Positions 25,582-34,643 of a stretch of 64,000 nucleotides of DNA are shown in pieces. The DNA lies in assembly GCF_026241195.1 (NCBI RefSeq), contig NZ_JAPFQO010000009.1:62001-126000 (forward strand), given 5' to 3'. This stretch comes from Pontibacter anaerobius (lineage in GTDB: Bacteria; Bacteroidota; Bacteroidia; Cytophagales; Hymenobacteraceae). Both the position numbers and the translations under genes were made by a program. Under the pieces are notes generated by a model that did no database searches, had not been told where the DNA came from, and saw only the letters and a list, made by a program, of their open reading frames with translations. Position 1 is the stretch's first letter. Every line of letters starts with the position of its first letter.

Positions 25582-25628
25582 AGGTTTTGTGTTTTGGTTA
25601 TGAATGATTTATTATAGTAGTCGAAAAA

Positions 25629-25916
25629 TTAAAAGCTATTCACCATCAGGTCTATCTTATCAAATAATTCACCCACACCTAATGCAGTCCAAAGTATAAA
25701 TAGGCCCAACAGGATTTTTACTAGCAGGGGAATGGATCTGCCAGTTACTTTTTTGAATAAGCTTGCTGCCTGGGGAAAGTATACCAGCGAAAGTAAAAAG
25801 ATGAAGATTCCGTAACCCGGGTCATTCACCCAGAATGTGTTTATGATGCCTATCGCCATAGCAATTAAGCCAACTAGTGAACCGATGATACTTCCGATGT
25901 TGAGTGTTCTTTCCAT
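25629..25916 (-). CDS. Small membrane protein (95 aa), paralogue of the gene at 25012
   Basis: Starts MERTLNIGSIIGSLVGL. Three hydrophobic segments, with LSLVYFPQAASLF in the middle and LVKILLGLFILWTALGVGELFDKID near the end. It aligns over its full length with the 88-residue protein two genes downstream. Function unknown. It lies 47 nt downstream of the polytopic membrane gene. Confidence 0.7.
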   Translation of the reverse strand: MERTLNIGSIIGSLVGLIAMAIGIINTFWVNDPGYGIFIFLLSLVYFPQAASLFKKVTGRSIPLLVKILLGLFILWTALGVGELFDKIDLMVNSF

Positions 25917-25963
25917 GATCTTATTCTTGTAAACTTAAAATTTGTGAATACCCATAGAGTGAA

Positions 25964-27208
25964 TTATCTAAAGCCGAACAGCAGGGGAAAGAGGAAAACC
26001 ACCACGATTGTCCAGATAAAGTAAACAGGTATGTAGAGTACAATGGACCTGCCGACTTCACCTAAGGCTGCTTTCTTCGTGGCTGCTTTAAACAGCATCA
26101 CTGTCACGAGTAGCAGGTGAATCAGGATCAAAACATTGGCGCCGAGCACAGCCACGCGGTTAGGCGTGATTCCCCACTCTGATATCCGGAAAGAAATAGC
26201 AGAGAGTGCAATGCCATTTACCACAATGGTAACCACAGATAACAGCAGCAGCACCCACACACTAGAAGCAGCGGTTGACTTGGCAGAGCTTTCGGCAACG
26301 GAGAAGAAAATCAGGGCCATTACCCCGATCAGGAGCACGTTAAAAAGCAGCAGGAACTCTCTGTCGTTGTAGGGGTCTTTGCCCGAAAAAAGGATGGCGC
26401 CCAGGTAAATAACCAGCATAACCAGAACCAGCGGACTGAAGAGTTTAGCAATAACCGGCGATACTTTGTTAACCAGTTGCGGGTTGGTTTGGGTAAGGGA
26501 AGTAGCCACCAGGGGTACTGCGGGTAAACCGAAAGCCACTATATACTCGAAGTAAAACTGCTCGATCTGGAAACCGATCAGCTCAAACAACCCGATTGTT
26601 ATGCCTGTCATCAGTATTCCAGCTAAGACCAACATGGCAGACATCACGGCCAGGTCACCGTTAAAGCGAAGGAAGTCAAGGCGCTTTGTGTAGTTGCCGA
26701 GTTCATCGCCCGCAAACGAAACTCCAAGTATAACCCACAGCAGCAAAGGCAAATGGATACAGGCTAACAGCAGGGTATCGCTGCTAGTGTCGTTTGGCAG
26801 GATGTTGATGTACACTAGGCAAACGGCTATAATCCCACCGATAAAGGCTAGTATGGTAACCGGTAATTTGTTTTTCCAGGCGAAGTATGCTGTTAAAAAC
26901 GGGAACACCAGAAAGCTGATGTTTCGCGGGTAAAAGAACTCCTCGCTGATATGGAAGAAGGCTGGCAGTTTGGCAAGTATGCCGGCAAGTATAGCTGCCA
27001 ACGCTACAAACAGCAACTCGCTTCTGGAGCCCCATGAAATAGCATCGGATTCGTAGTTCAGGCGCTCGTTCCAGAACTCAGCCAGTACATTACCGCTAAG
27101 TTGTGGGTAGATGCCACTGAATTCCTGTTTAAAGAGTGCCTTGTTCGCCCTGTACAGTTTTTCGAGTTGGCCGGGGTTGTTTAGCTGGGAAAGTATTTGC
27201 TCTCGCAT
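25964..27208 (-). CDS. Polytopic membrane protein, DUF4153-like
   Basis: 414 residues. A soluble N-terminus of about 60 residues (MREQILSQLNNPGQLEKLYR) is followed by about ten or eleven hydrophobic helices to the end (VFLFPLLFGFR). The general layout, with many short loops and a YFAWKNKLPV turn, resembles DUF4153 proteins, but I am not certain of the family. No catalytic residue can be named. It follows the 114-residue membrane gene by 50 nt and continues the run of membrane genes under the winged-helix regulator. Confidence 0.7.
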   Translation of the reverse strand: MREQILSQLNNPGQLEKLYRANKALFKQEFSGIYPQLSGNVLAEFWNERLNYESDAISWGSRSELLFVALAAILAGILAKLPAFFHISEEFFYPRNISFLVFPFLTAYFAWKNKLPVTILAFIGGIIAVCLVYINILPNDTSSDTLLLACIHLPLLLWVILGVSFAGDELGNYTKRLDFLRFNGDLAVMSAMLVLAGILMTGITIGLFELIGFQIEQFYFEYIVAFGLPAVPLVATSLTQTNPQLVNKVSPVIAKLFSPLVLVMLVIYLGAILFSGKDPYNDREFLLLFNVLLIGVMALIFFSVAESSAKSTAASSVWVLLLLSVVTIVVNGIALSAISFRISEWGITPNRVAVLGANVLILIHLLLVTVMLFKAATKKAALGEVGRSIVLYIPVYFIWTIVVVFLFPLLFGFR

Positions 27209-27258
27209 GGTTTTATACTTTAAAGTGTCGTGGTAAATACATTAAAAACCGATGCCGT

Positions 27259-27603
27259 TTAATTCCACAGCGTGCCGTCTAAACCCAAAACAAATCCAAG
27301 CCATAAACCAAGGATAAATACAACTACGCTTAAAATCACAGCAACAGCCTTGCTCACACCTGCCTTGTGGTGAAAACGAACAAAGAAGTAATTACACAAG
27401 CCCCCGATTGCTCCGGCAAAGGGAACGATGACCAACGGCCTTATCGTCCATAACTTTTCCCAACCTGGGTCTGGTGCTCCAACGCCGACCAGAAAAAGTG
27501 AGATCAGGACTACCCCTATCACTGCGCCCGCTAACATGCGTTTCCCGGATGCAGCCATGTTCACTGGCTGGTTTTGTATTTCGTTTTGCTGTACCATCAT
27601 CAT
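27259..27603 (-). CDS. Small membrane protein (114 aa)
   Basis: Starts at the first of three ATG codons (MMMVQQNEIQNQPVNM). Hydrophilic for about 20 residues, then three helices (AGAVIGVVLISLFLVGVG, LVIVPFAGAIGGLCNYFF, AVAVILSVVVFILGLWLGF). The final segment ends VLGLDGTLWN. Function unknown. It lies between the regulator gene and the polytopic membrane gene. Confidence 0.7.
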   Translation of the reverse strand: MMMVQQNEIQNQPVNMAASGKRMLAGAVIGVVLISLFLVGVGAPDPGWEKLWTIRPLVIVPFAGAIGGLCNYFFVRFHHKAGVSKAVAVILSVVVFILGLWLGFVLGLDGTLWN

Positions 27604-27671
27604 TTTTTTAGGTTAATAGCTTTTGGTTTTTTTTAAAGTACTTTGAAGTTCAAAGTGTATGTATAAAAAAA

Positions 27672-27980
27672 TTAGTCGTTTGGCCGATTGTTCAAAATTA
27701 GCTGCTCCAGGGCATCTAAATGGCTTTTAAATGCCTCGCGGCCAGCATCAGTTGCATGGTACGTAGTGTTTGGTTTTCGGCCAACAAACTGCTTTTCTAC
27801 GCGCAGGTATTCTGCTTCTTCCAGTGCCCGCAGGTGGCTGGCCAGGTTACCGTCCGTCAGTTGCAGGGTTTCTTTCAGGGTGTTAAAGTCTACCTTGTCT
27901 TCCACCATCAGTACCGACATAATGCCAAGCCGCGCCCTGCTCTCGAAGGCTTTGTTTATATTTTCAAGATACTCTTTCAC
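27672..27980 (-). CDS. Winged-helix transcriptional regulator
   Basis: About 102 residues from GTG 27980 (VKEYLENINKAFESRARLG). The frame opens earlier, but that part lies inside the upstream membrane gene. MSVLMVEDKVDFNTLKETLQLTDGNLASHLRALEEAEYLRVEKQFVGRKP is a standard winged helix (broken here in the middle by the recognition helix TDGNLASHLRALE); NTTYHATDAGREAFKSHLDALEQLI is the wing and dimer helix. This is the compact HTH_34/PadR-like type, often autoregulating a linked membrane-protein operon. It is 8 nt after the 207-residue membrane gene. Confidence 0.85.
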   Translation of the reverse strand: MKEYLENINKAFESRARLGIMSVLMVEDKVDFNTLKETLQLTDGNLASHLRALEEAEYLRVEKQFVGRKPNTTYHATDAGREAFKSHLDALEQLILNNRPND

Positions 27981-27987
27981 AGGTCTG

Positions 27988-28611
27988 CTAGCGTTCGTAT
28001 TTAAAGTACACCAACGCGCCATACACGATGTGCAGCACTCCAAAGCCTAGTGTCCAGGCCAGCAAACCATAGCCAACAAATATGCTTGCCAGCAAACCAA
28101 GTATAATCTCAAAAATACCCAGGTAGCGAATATCGCCCAAGGTATACTTGCTGCCGTTTAGCAGCGCCAGACCGTAAAAAAGGAGCATGGCAGGGGCCAC
28201 CAGGTATAAAAGGTTATGGTAAATAAGTATCGCGCAAAAAACACCTCCGGCGGCTAAAGGTATAGCCAGGTTCACAAGCAGGCGTTTCGACTGGTTGTCC
28301 CAGGTGCGGTGGTTCTTTTTGCGGGTGTTGCGAACAGTAAAGTACGTAGCCGTGCAAAAGGCAAGTATAAGAACAGCCGCCGCAACCGCTACCATAAAAA
28401 GTACATTATCGCGGGTTAGTTGGCTACCCAGGTTATTATAATAGTTGATGTTGTGTTGTGTAAAGTACCACTTCACCACAGCTGCGCCAGCAAGCGCCGA
28501 GAGGCCTGCAAAAACTCCGGACAATCCGCTCAGGGAGATAAAGCGGGAAGAGCGATCCATGATGTTTCGGATCTCGCGTAGGTCGGCTAACTGTTCGTGC
28601 TGCTGATTCAT
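27988..28611 (-). CDS. Membrane protein paired with the winged-helix regulator (207 aa)
   Basis: Starts MNQQHEQLADLREIRNIMDR, then about six hydrophobic segments ending FGVLHIVYGALVYFKYER. The cytoplasmic N-terminus of 25-30 residues contains the LREIRNIMDRSSRFISLSG phrase common to membrane proteins co-encoded with HTH_34 regulators in Bacteroidota. First gene of the minus-strand run. It may act as the sensor or anti-regulator partner; that is inference from position. Confidence 0.75.
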   Translation of the reverse strand: MNQQHEQLADLREIRNIMDRSSRFISLSGLSGVFAGLSALAGAAVVKWYFTQHNINYYNNLGSQLTRDNVLFMVAVAAAVLILAFCTATYFTVRNTRKKNHRTWDNQSKRLLVNLAIPLAAGGVFCAILIYHNLLYLVAPAMLLFYGLALLNGSKYTLGDIRYLGIFEIILGLLASIFVGYGLLAWTLGFGVLHIVYGALVYFKYER

Positions 28612-28857
28612 TTATAAAGTACTTTGAGTTTCAAAGTTAATATTGCTTTACGGAAAGTCAAGTGTTTTGATTAAAATTATGGAGACAATTTTTGAGCAAG
28701 CATTTCAGAGTTTAGACATGGGAATGACGTTGAAGCCGCGCGCTTTCATAAAACGGGAGCCTAACCAAAGCCCCCGCCTTACGTTTAAATGCCAGTACCT
28801 GAAACGGGAAGTACAAAGTATAGCTTCCCTTTCATCTTAATCAGAAACAAACAGACT

Positions 28858-29163
28858 ATGAACTACACAGAGCATTACGAAGGCATTAAATTAGACGTAC
28901 AGGCCGTTGATATAGAGATTTCAGACGCCATCCAGCAAAGCGTGCGCGACACGATCAACAAGATCAAACGCCACATCAAAAAGATAGACTCCGTGGATGT
29001 ATACTTTAAGGAGGAGGCCAGCCACGCCACAAAATCTAAGAGCGTGCACATGCGCGTGGGTATACCCGGTAACGATGTGTTTGCACAGGACGAAGGCGAC
29101 AACTGGTACGAACTGCTGAAAAACGTGGAGGAAAAACTGAAGCGCCAGCTCGAGAAACGATAA
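28858..29163 (+). CDS. HPF/RaiA-family ribosome hibernation factor
   Basis: A 101-residue protein from ATG 28858 (MNYTEHYEGIKLDVQAVDIEI). It has the beta-alpha-beta-beta-beta-alpha pattern of the family: ISDAIQQSVRDTINKIKRHI as helix 1, SVDVYFKEEAS and SVHMRVGIPG as strands, and DNWYELLKNVEEKLKRQLEKR as the basic last helix. It would bind the small ribosomal subunit in stationary phase. Short form without the long-HPF dimerisation domain. The longer frame that begins upstream adds non-conserved residues. A terminator follows at once. Confidence 0.88.
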   Translation: MNYTEHYEGIKLDVQAVDIEISDAIQQSVRDTINKIKRHIKKIDSVDVYFKEEASHATKSKSVHMRVGIPGNDVFAQDEGDNWYELLKNVEEKLKRQLEKR

Positions 29164-29185
29164 ACTCCGGGCGGAAACGCAGGGC

Positions 29186-29238
29186 AAACCCACAGCACTT
29201 TCAGGGGAAATCCTGCTAAGGCTGTGGGTTTTCTCTTT
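29186..29238 (+). terminator. Intrinsic terminator of the HPF gene
   Basis: Stem AAACCCACAGC (29186-29196) with GCTGTGGGTTT (29221-29231), then TTCTCTTTTA. It lies 23 nt after the stop. The 24-nt loop is long for a simple terminator. Confidence 0.7.
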
Positions 29239-29346
29239 TATACCGAGTACTTTTCCGACAGCACAAATTTATACTTCCGCTGATCTGAGTCTAAGAATCC
29301 AAACACGCAGTTTAGTACCTGCAGTACATTTACTAAAGTATAAACC

Positions 29347-30129
29347 ATGGATAACTTCTATTACCATAATAAAACTGTTTTGATCACTGGCGGGGCACAG
29401 GGCATTGGCCTGGGTATGGCGCTGGCTTTTGCACAGGCAGGGGCCAACGTTGTGCTAACCGATAAAGACAAAGAAGCAGGGCAGCAGGCGGAGCAGTGGC
29501 TGCAGGGGCAGAGCCTGAAAGTAGCATTTATACCTTGCGATGTAAGCCAGGAAACCGAGGTGCAGGCGCTGATGCAGCAGGTGGGGGAGAAGTATAAATG
29601 TATAGACGCACTCATCAACAACGCCGGAATCGCTGACCCGTTTCAGGGGCCGCTGCAGGAGCTGGATGTGGCTGCTTTTGATAAGGTGCTGGCCGTGAAC
29701 CTGCGCGGGCCCTTGCTTTGTGCCAAGTATGCCCTTCCGCTTTTGCAGGAGGCGGAGCACCCTGCAATTCTGAATATCTCCAGCACCCGCGCCTTTATGT
29801 CGGAGCCTGAAACATTTGCTTACTCTGCCTCCAAAGGCGGACTTGAGGCGCTTACACACTCCCTTGCTGTTAGTCTTTCCAGGGAGCGGGTGCGGGTTAA
29901 TGCCATTGCCCCCGGCTGGATCGAGACAGGCAACTGGAAGAGGGCAAGCGAAAAGTATACCCCACAGCACACGCAGGAAGACAAGGAGCAGCATCCCGTA
30001 GGCCGGGTGGGAGAACCTCAGGATATAGCCGAAGCCGCTTTGTTCCTCTGCTCCGATAAGGCTGGTTTTATTACGGGCCAGAGCCTGACCATAGACGGGG
30101 GCATGACCGTAAAGATGATCTATGCATAG
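29347..30129 (+). CDS. Short-chain dehydrogenase/reductase (SDR)
   Basis: A 260-residue classical SDR. The Rossmann motif is TGGAQGIGLGMA (about residues 14-25). DKDKEAG after strand 2 suggests NAD(H) preference (acidic end of beta 2), and NNAGIAD is the NNAG motif. Catalytic Ser is in NISSTRAF and the YxxxK is YSASK (about residues 158-162). Typical ending FITGQSLTIDGGMTVKM. The substrate cannot be told. It appears monocistronic, 90 nt ahead of the DsbA-like gene. Confidence 0.9.
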   Translation: MDNFYYHNKTVLITGGAQGIGLGMALAFAQAGANVVLTDKDKEAGQQAEQWLQGQSLKVAFIPCDVSQETEVQALMQQVGEKYKCIDALINNAGIADPFQGPLQELDVAAFDKVLAVNLRGPLLCAKYALPLLQEAEHPAILNISSTRAFMSEPETFAYSASKGGLEALTHSLAVSLSRERVRVNAIAPGWIETGNWKRASEKYTPQHTQEDKEQHPVGRVGEPQDIAEAALFLCSDKAGFITGQSLTIDGGMTVKMIYA

Positions 30130-30218
30130 CGCTGGAACGCTTAAAAGTTAATCCTATCCGAAAGCTAACAACCAATGCCCCGCCGCTCGTAGAAGTATAG
30201 GAATAGCGTTGAACCAAG

Positions 30219-30848
30219 ATGAGAGACCTGCAAAATAACCTTTCGCTGCTTTATGTAACTAACCCCATGTGTGCCTGGTGCTATGGTTTTACGCCAGTGG
30301 TGCGTCGTTTGCGGGCTTTGTGGCAGGGGCAGGTACAGGTGCAGGTGCTATTCGGCGATCTGCAGGCGCACGAAACACAGCCACTGGAGCACGGCCAGAA
30401 AGAGCAGCTTGCCCTGAGCTGGCATCGGGTGCAGGAGCGGACTTACCTGCCTTTTGAGTACCGTTTTTTCATTCAGCGGAGCTTTGTGTACAACACAGAA
30501 CCTGCCTGCCGTGCCATGCTCTGTGTGCGGCTACTGCGGCCCGTGCTTACCCTGGAGGTGCTGCGGGCCATGCACTCCGCCTTTTTCGTAGATAACATTG
30601 ACCTGAAGGACACCCGCGAACTGGTACGGCTTGTGGGGCTTTTTGGTATTCCGGAGAATCTTTTCCTCACCTTGTTTGAGTCTGAGGAGATTATGCAGCA
30701 GCTCGAGGATGAGTTTGCATTCGTAGACAGTATCGGAGCCACCACCTTCCCCAGCATTTTCCTGAACACCGAGGATGGTCCGCAGCGCCTTACGGCCGGC
30801 TACGTAGACCTCGAAGAGCTAGAGCAGCGCATGCTGCAGCTTCTGTAG
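30219..30848 (+). CDS. DsbA-family (FrnE-like) thioredoxin-fold protein
   Basis: A 209-residue protein with the active-site pair Cys18-Ala-Trp-Cys21 (TNPMCAWCYGF) right after the first strand. A helical insertion follows (about 60-150) and then GATTFPSIFLN with the cis-Pro loop at about residue 180. No signal peptide, so a cytosolic oxidoreductase or isomerase of the COG3531/FrnE type is likely. Same strand as the SDR, 89 nt downstream; they could share a transcript. Confidence 0.87.
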   Translation: MRDLQNNLSLLYVTNPMCAWCYGFTPVVRRLRALWQGQVQVQVLFGDLQAHETQPLEHGQKEQLALSWHRVQERTYLPFEYRFFIQRSFVYNTEPACRAMLCVRLLRPVLTLEVLRAMHSAFFVDNIDLKDTRELVRLVGLFGIPENLFLTLFESEEIMQQLEDEFAFVDSIGATTFPSIFLNTEDGPQRLTAGYVDLEELEQRMLQLL

Positions 30849-31006
30849 GCACTTTGCCGAAGTTTTATACTTTATCAATATATATTACTCAATATATAGG
30901 CCTTTTTAAGCATCTATAACAACCCGTTTGCTTAATTTGACGTATATTAAAACTTCAGTATATTTAAGTGTTCTTGAGTTTAATCAAGTTAGAGAACCAG
31001 ACCCCT

Positions 31007-31366
31007 ATGAGAAGCAAAACAACCACAAACCAAGTTGATGAGTATGTAGACAAGCTGTCCCCGGAGAAGCAGCTACTGGCTCAGGAAGTTCGCCGCATCA
31101 TTAATGCCTCCGTAGCCCACCTGGAGGAGTGCGTGCGCTGGGACTGCGCCTGTTACTTCTTCTACGGCCCGGTATGCTACTTTGCCTCCTCGCGCAGCGG
31201 TATTCATTTGGGTTTTTTCCGGGGTAAGGAGCTGGCAGATCCGCACCGCCGTTTGGTAAGCCGCAACGGGCAGTATCCGCACGTTAAGATCCGTACCATC
31301 GCTGATATTGACGAGACGTACTTTGCTGATCTGGTACGCGAGGCAGTGCTTCTGAACCAGAACTAA
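31007..31366 (+). CDS. DUF1801-family protein
   Basis: 119 residues from ATG 31007 (MRSKTTTNQVDEYVDKL). The frame opens earlier, but the added residues are not typical. VDEYVDKLSPEKQLLAQEVRRIINASVAHLEECVRWDCACYFF is the family's helical start, split here by strands, followed by CYFASSRSGIHLGFFRG and a C-terminal helix. This is the YdhG/frataxin-like fold, of unknown role. Monocistronic, convergent with the CDF gene whose end lies 3 nt away. Confidence 0.82.
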   Translation: MRSKTTTNQVDEYVDKLSPEKQLLAQEVRRIINASVAHLEECVRWDCACYFFYGPVCYFASSRSGIHLGFFRGKELADPHRRLVSRNGQYPHVKIRTIADIDETYFADLVREAVLLNQN

Positions 31367-31369
31367 GGC

Positions 31370-32278
31370 TTACAGGCTACCCTCGTGGGTACATTCCTCG
31401 CCCGGGCTTTCCAACTCCATGGTAACATGCTGTATGTCCATGTCTGCCATGGCACTGCGCACTCTTTTCTTCAGTTCCGCCGCCTGGTTTACGGGCAACG
31501 CAGTGTCAACAACCGCATGCATGGTCAGTACATTATAAGTGCCATCCAATGTCCAGATATGCAGGTCGTGCACCGATGCGATGTCCGGTATCTGCTGTAG
31601 CTTTGCCTCAACCTCTTCGGGCTTAATGTGGGTGGGAGAGGCCTGTAGCAGGATGTTCATGGTTTCGCGCAGGTTACGTACCACGTTGTAGAGCACGTAA
31701 AGGGTAATCACCACCGACAGCAGCGGGTCAATCCATGGCAGGTCGAAGAAGTAAAGTATGATACCGCCTATCAGCACGGCTACCCAACCCAACACATCCT
31801 CCATCAGGTGCAGGCGCACGACACGCTCGTTCAGCGATTCGCCTTTTTTGAGGCGAAGCACAGCGGCCCCATTAACCAGTATGCCTAACACGGCAAAGCC
31901 TATCATGCCCGGAGCGTGTACTTCCTGCGGGTCCCAGATGCGGGGTACCGCCTCCGATAGTATAATAAAGGAACCTACCAGCAGCACCACCGAGTTGATG
32001 ACAGCTCCAAGCAGTGAGAAGCGCTTGTAACCAAACGTGTACTTCTGGTCGCGGCCACGTTTTGCCACATGCTCAAAGTACCAGGCCAGACCCAGTGAGA
32101 GGGAGTCGCCGAGGTCGTGCAGCGCATCCGAAAGTATGGCAACGCTGTTAATCCAGATGCCACCCGCTATCTCCAGCAGGGTAAACCCCAGGTTCAGAAA
32201 AAATGCGACCTTTATATTGCTGCCGGCCCCGTGGTGATGGTGGCCATGTCCGCCGTGGTGGTTATGATCGTGTGCCAT
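31370..32278 (-). CDS. Cation diffusion facilitator (Zn/Co/Cd efflux)
   Basis: A 302-residue CDF transporter. The His-rich N-terminus starts MAHDHNHHGGHGHHHHGAG and suits metal capture. Six helices follow; the metal site appears as SDALHDLGDSLSLG in helix 2 and HLMEDVLGWVAV in helix 5, giving the HxxxD pattern. The C-terminal cytoplasmic domain (about 215-302) has SVHDLHIWTLDG and ends SPGEECTHEGSL. It should export zinc or cobalt by proton antiport. It is divergent from the two-component system. Confidence 0.93.
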   Translation of the reverse strand: MAHDHNHHGGHGHHHHGAGSNIKVAFFLNLGFTLLEIAGGIWINSVAILSDALHDLGDSLSLGLAWYFEHVAKRGRDQKYTFGYKRFSLLGAVINSVVLLVGSFIILSEAVPRIWDPQEVHAPGMIGFAVLGILVNGAAVLRLKKGESLNERVVRLHLMEDVLGWVAVLIGGIILYFFDLPWIDPLLSVVITLYVLYNVVRNLRETMNILLQASPTHIKPEEVEAKLQQIPDIASVHDLHIWTLDGTYNVLTMHAVVDTALPVNQAAELKKRVRSAMADMDIQHVTMELESPGEECTHEGSL

Positions 32279-32415
32279 AGTATAAATCTAGAACGGTAAA
32301 CAGGTTATAAGGATACCAGCCTGAGGTGCAGTTGCTGTTTAGCGTATAGGTTGTACATTTGTAAGTCGTGCTCACGTACTACTACCTTAGAGCGATTACG
32401 CAAACACAATCACCC

Positions 32416-33099
32416 ATGAAGATACTGCTTATTGAGGACGAACCCAAGGTTGCCTCTTTTATAAAGAAAGGGCTGGAGGAGCAGAGCTATGAAGTGGATC
32501 AGGCCTATGATGGCACCCTTGGCATCAGGCTGGCGCTTCAGAAGGAGTATGACCTGATCATCCTCGACATCATCCTGCCAAACATGAACGGATTGGATGT
32601 TTGCCGCGAGATACGGCGACACAACACCACCGTGTCCATACTTATGCTTACGGCGCTGGGCACCACCGATGACAAGATCATAGGCCTGGACGCCGGGGCC
32701 GATGATTACCTGACCAAACCCTTTGAGTTTAAGGAGTTACTGGCCCGCATCCGCGCCATATCCAGGAGGAGCAGTGAGAGCAGTGTAGGAGAGAAACTAA
32801 GTATAGCCGACCTGGAGATGGATGTGGTGGCGAAGACCGTGACGCGCGGCGGCAAGCCCCTTAACCTGACTGCGCGGGAGTTTGCCCTGCTGCATTACCT
32901 GCTGCGTAACAAGGGCCGGGTTTTGTCCAGGGTTGATATAACAGAGCAGGTGTGGGAGACCTCTTTTGACACCGGCAGCAACGTGATTGACGTCTACATC
33001 AACTTTCTCCGCAAAAAAGTGGACAAAGGCTATGCTGCTAAGCTGATCCATACGCTAGTGGGCATGGGCTATGTACTGAAAGAACAAAAAGAAGTATGA
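32416..33099 (+). CDS. OmpR-family response regulator
   Basis: A 227-residue protein from ATG 32416 (MKILLIEDEPKVASFIKK). Receiver domain with acidic pocket E7-D8, phospho-acceptor Asp51 (LIILDIILPNMNG), the TALGTTDD switch Thr and the LTKPFEF Lys. The winged-helix trans_reg_C domain is at about residues 130-225, ending LVGMGYVLKEQKEV. The stop overlaps the kinase ATG by 4 nt, so the pair is translationally coupled. It lies upstream of SulP and carbonic anhydrase, which may be targets. Confidence 0.94.
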   Translation: MKILLIEDEPKVASFIKKGLEEQSYEVDQAYDGTLGIRLALQKEYDLIILDIILPNMNGLDVCREIRRHNTTVSILMLTALGTTDDKIIGLDAGADDYLTKPFEFKELLARIRAISRRSSESSVGEKLSIADLEMDVVAKTVTRGGKPLNLTAREFALLHYLLRNKGRVLSRVDITEQVWETSFDTGSNVIDVYINFLRKKVDKGYAAKLIHTLVGMGYVLKEQKEV

Positions 33100-34481
33100 A
33101 AATACGCTCTAAGCTGATGCTACAGTTTGCCAGCATCTTTGCCCTATTGCTGGTGCTGTTCTCGCTCGTGGTCTACTACTTTACCTCCCTTTACCGGCAG
33201 GACGACTTTTACAAGCGCATTCTGCGGAGAGCGGAGGTGGCTGCCCGGCATGTGCTGGAGGCTGATGAAGTAGGAGAGGCGAACCGGCGGCAGAACCTGA
33301 TAGAGTTTTATCATGAGTTACCTTACGAGGCCGTGCGGATCTACAACAGCGGCGGCGACCTTGTATTCGCGCATGGGGAGGGAGACCTGGGGGTATCCCC
33401 TGCCACCCTGGAGCGCATACGCCGGCAAGGCTCCATGGAGTATGACAACGACGTGCGGCAGGTGGTGGGAATGCGTTACCTGGATGACGGGCATGAATTT
33501 GTGGTGCTTGCCTCCAGTATAGATGCCTACAGCCTGCGCAAGCTCCAAAACCTGAAAATCATACTTATAGTGGGCTTCCTGGGCTCTATGGTAGTGGTGG
33601 TGCTGGCTGGTTGGGTGTTTGCCAAGCAGGCGCTGCGGCCTATTACCAAGGTGGTGAGCGAGGTAGAGAAGATAAGCGCCAGCGACCTGCACCTGCGCCT
33701 AAGCAATGCTGATGGCAAAGACGAGCTATCACACCTGGCCCAAATATTTAACAAGATGCTGGACCGGCTGGAGCAGTCTTTTGAGATGCAGAGCACCTTT
33801 GTTTCCAATGCCTCGCATGAGCTCCGTACACCCCTCACCACCATGATAGGGGAACTGGAAGTGGCTCTGATGAAACCGCGCGAACCGGAAGAGTACCAGC
33901 GGGTGCTGCAAAGCACCTTGGAGGATGCTCGCTTGCTTACCGAACTCTCCAATGGCCTGCTGCAAATTGCCCAGGCAAGTATAGATCCTTCTAAAGTCAA
34001 GCTGTCGCTGCTGCGTTTTGATGAACTGGTGTGGATGGCCCGCGACCAAGCCCTGAAGCGCCAGCCGAAAGCCCGGATCGATATAGACTTTGCCAGCTTT
34101 CCGGATGATGAGAACCGCCTGATGGTACGCGGCAACGAAGCCCTGCTGCTGATAGCGGTGGTAAACGTGCTGGAGAATGCCCTTAAGTTCTCCCCGAACG
34201 GGCAAGTGGCCATGGGGCAGATAGAAGTGCAAAAGTATGATGTGGTGCTACGCGTGCAGGACCGCGGCCTGGGTATTGCCCCGGAAGACCTGAAGCATGT
34301 TTTCGTACCTTTCTTCAGGGCAGAGAACGTACGCAACATTACCGGCCATGGCATAGGCTTGCCGCTTACAGAGCGTATACTTAAGTTGCACAAAGGTAGC
34401 ATTGCGGTACACTCCCAGATCAACAAAGGCACCGAGGTTACTATTTCGCTGCCGCAGGCTTACCTCACAGTGCCTGCTTAA
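33096..34481 (+). CDS. Sensor histidine kinase
   Basis: A 461-residue membrane kinase. TM1 is about residues 9-30, a periplasmic sensor about 31-150, TM2 about 153-175. HAMP is about 176-230 (WVFAKQALRPITKVVSEVE). HisKA holds the phospho-His241 in SNASHELRTPLTTM. HATPase_c is about 340-455 with NVLENALKFSPNG (N box), VQDRGLGIAPEDL (G1) and NITGHGIGLPLTERI (G2). The ligand is unknown; the sensor region lacks a recognised domain. Partner of the regulator just upstream. Confidence 0.94.
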   Translation: MKIRSKLMLQFASIFALLLVLFSLVVYYFTSLYRQDDFYKRILRRAEVAARHVLEADEVGEANRRQNLIEFYHELPYEAVRIYNSGGDLVFAHGEGDLGVSPATLERIRRQGSMEYDNDVRQVVGMRYLDDGHEFVVLASSIDAYSLRKLQNLKIILIVGFLGSMVVVVLAGWVFAKQALRPITKVVSEVEKISASDLHLRLSNADGKDELSHLAQIFNKMLDRLEQSFEMQSTFVSNASHELRTPLTTMIGELEVALMKPREPEEYQRVLQSTLEDARLLTELSNGLLQIAQASIDPSKVKLSLLRFDELVWMARDQALKRQPKARIDIDFASFPDDENRLMVRGNEALLLIAVVNVLENALKFSPNGQVAMGQIEVQKYDVVLRVQDRGLGIAPEDLKHVFVPFFRAENVRNITGHGIGLPLTERILKLHKGSIAVHSQINKGTEVTISLPQAYLTVPA

Positions 34482-34643
34482 CTATAATTTTAATCTCTTT
34501 TTAATGTCGTTTTAATTCCACCTTAATCTTGCCATTGTAGGTTTGCAGAAGTTAGGTGAGACAGGTTTAGCTACGCCTGCATTTTAGCTGAGGCGGATGC
34601 AGGCGTAATAGCTTGAGAACAGAGATTAAGATTAAATCGACAT

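Noticed and set aside
28643-28840. 65-residue frame before the HPF gene
   Set aside because: No family features; overlaps the likely HPF promoter; start of HPF is 28858.
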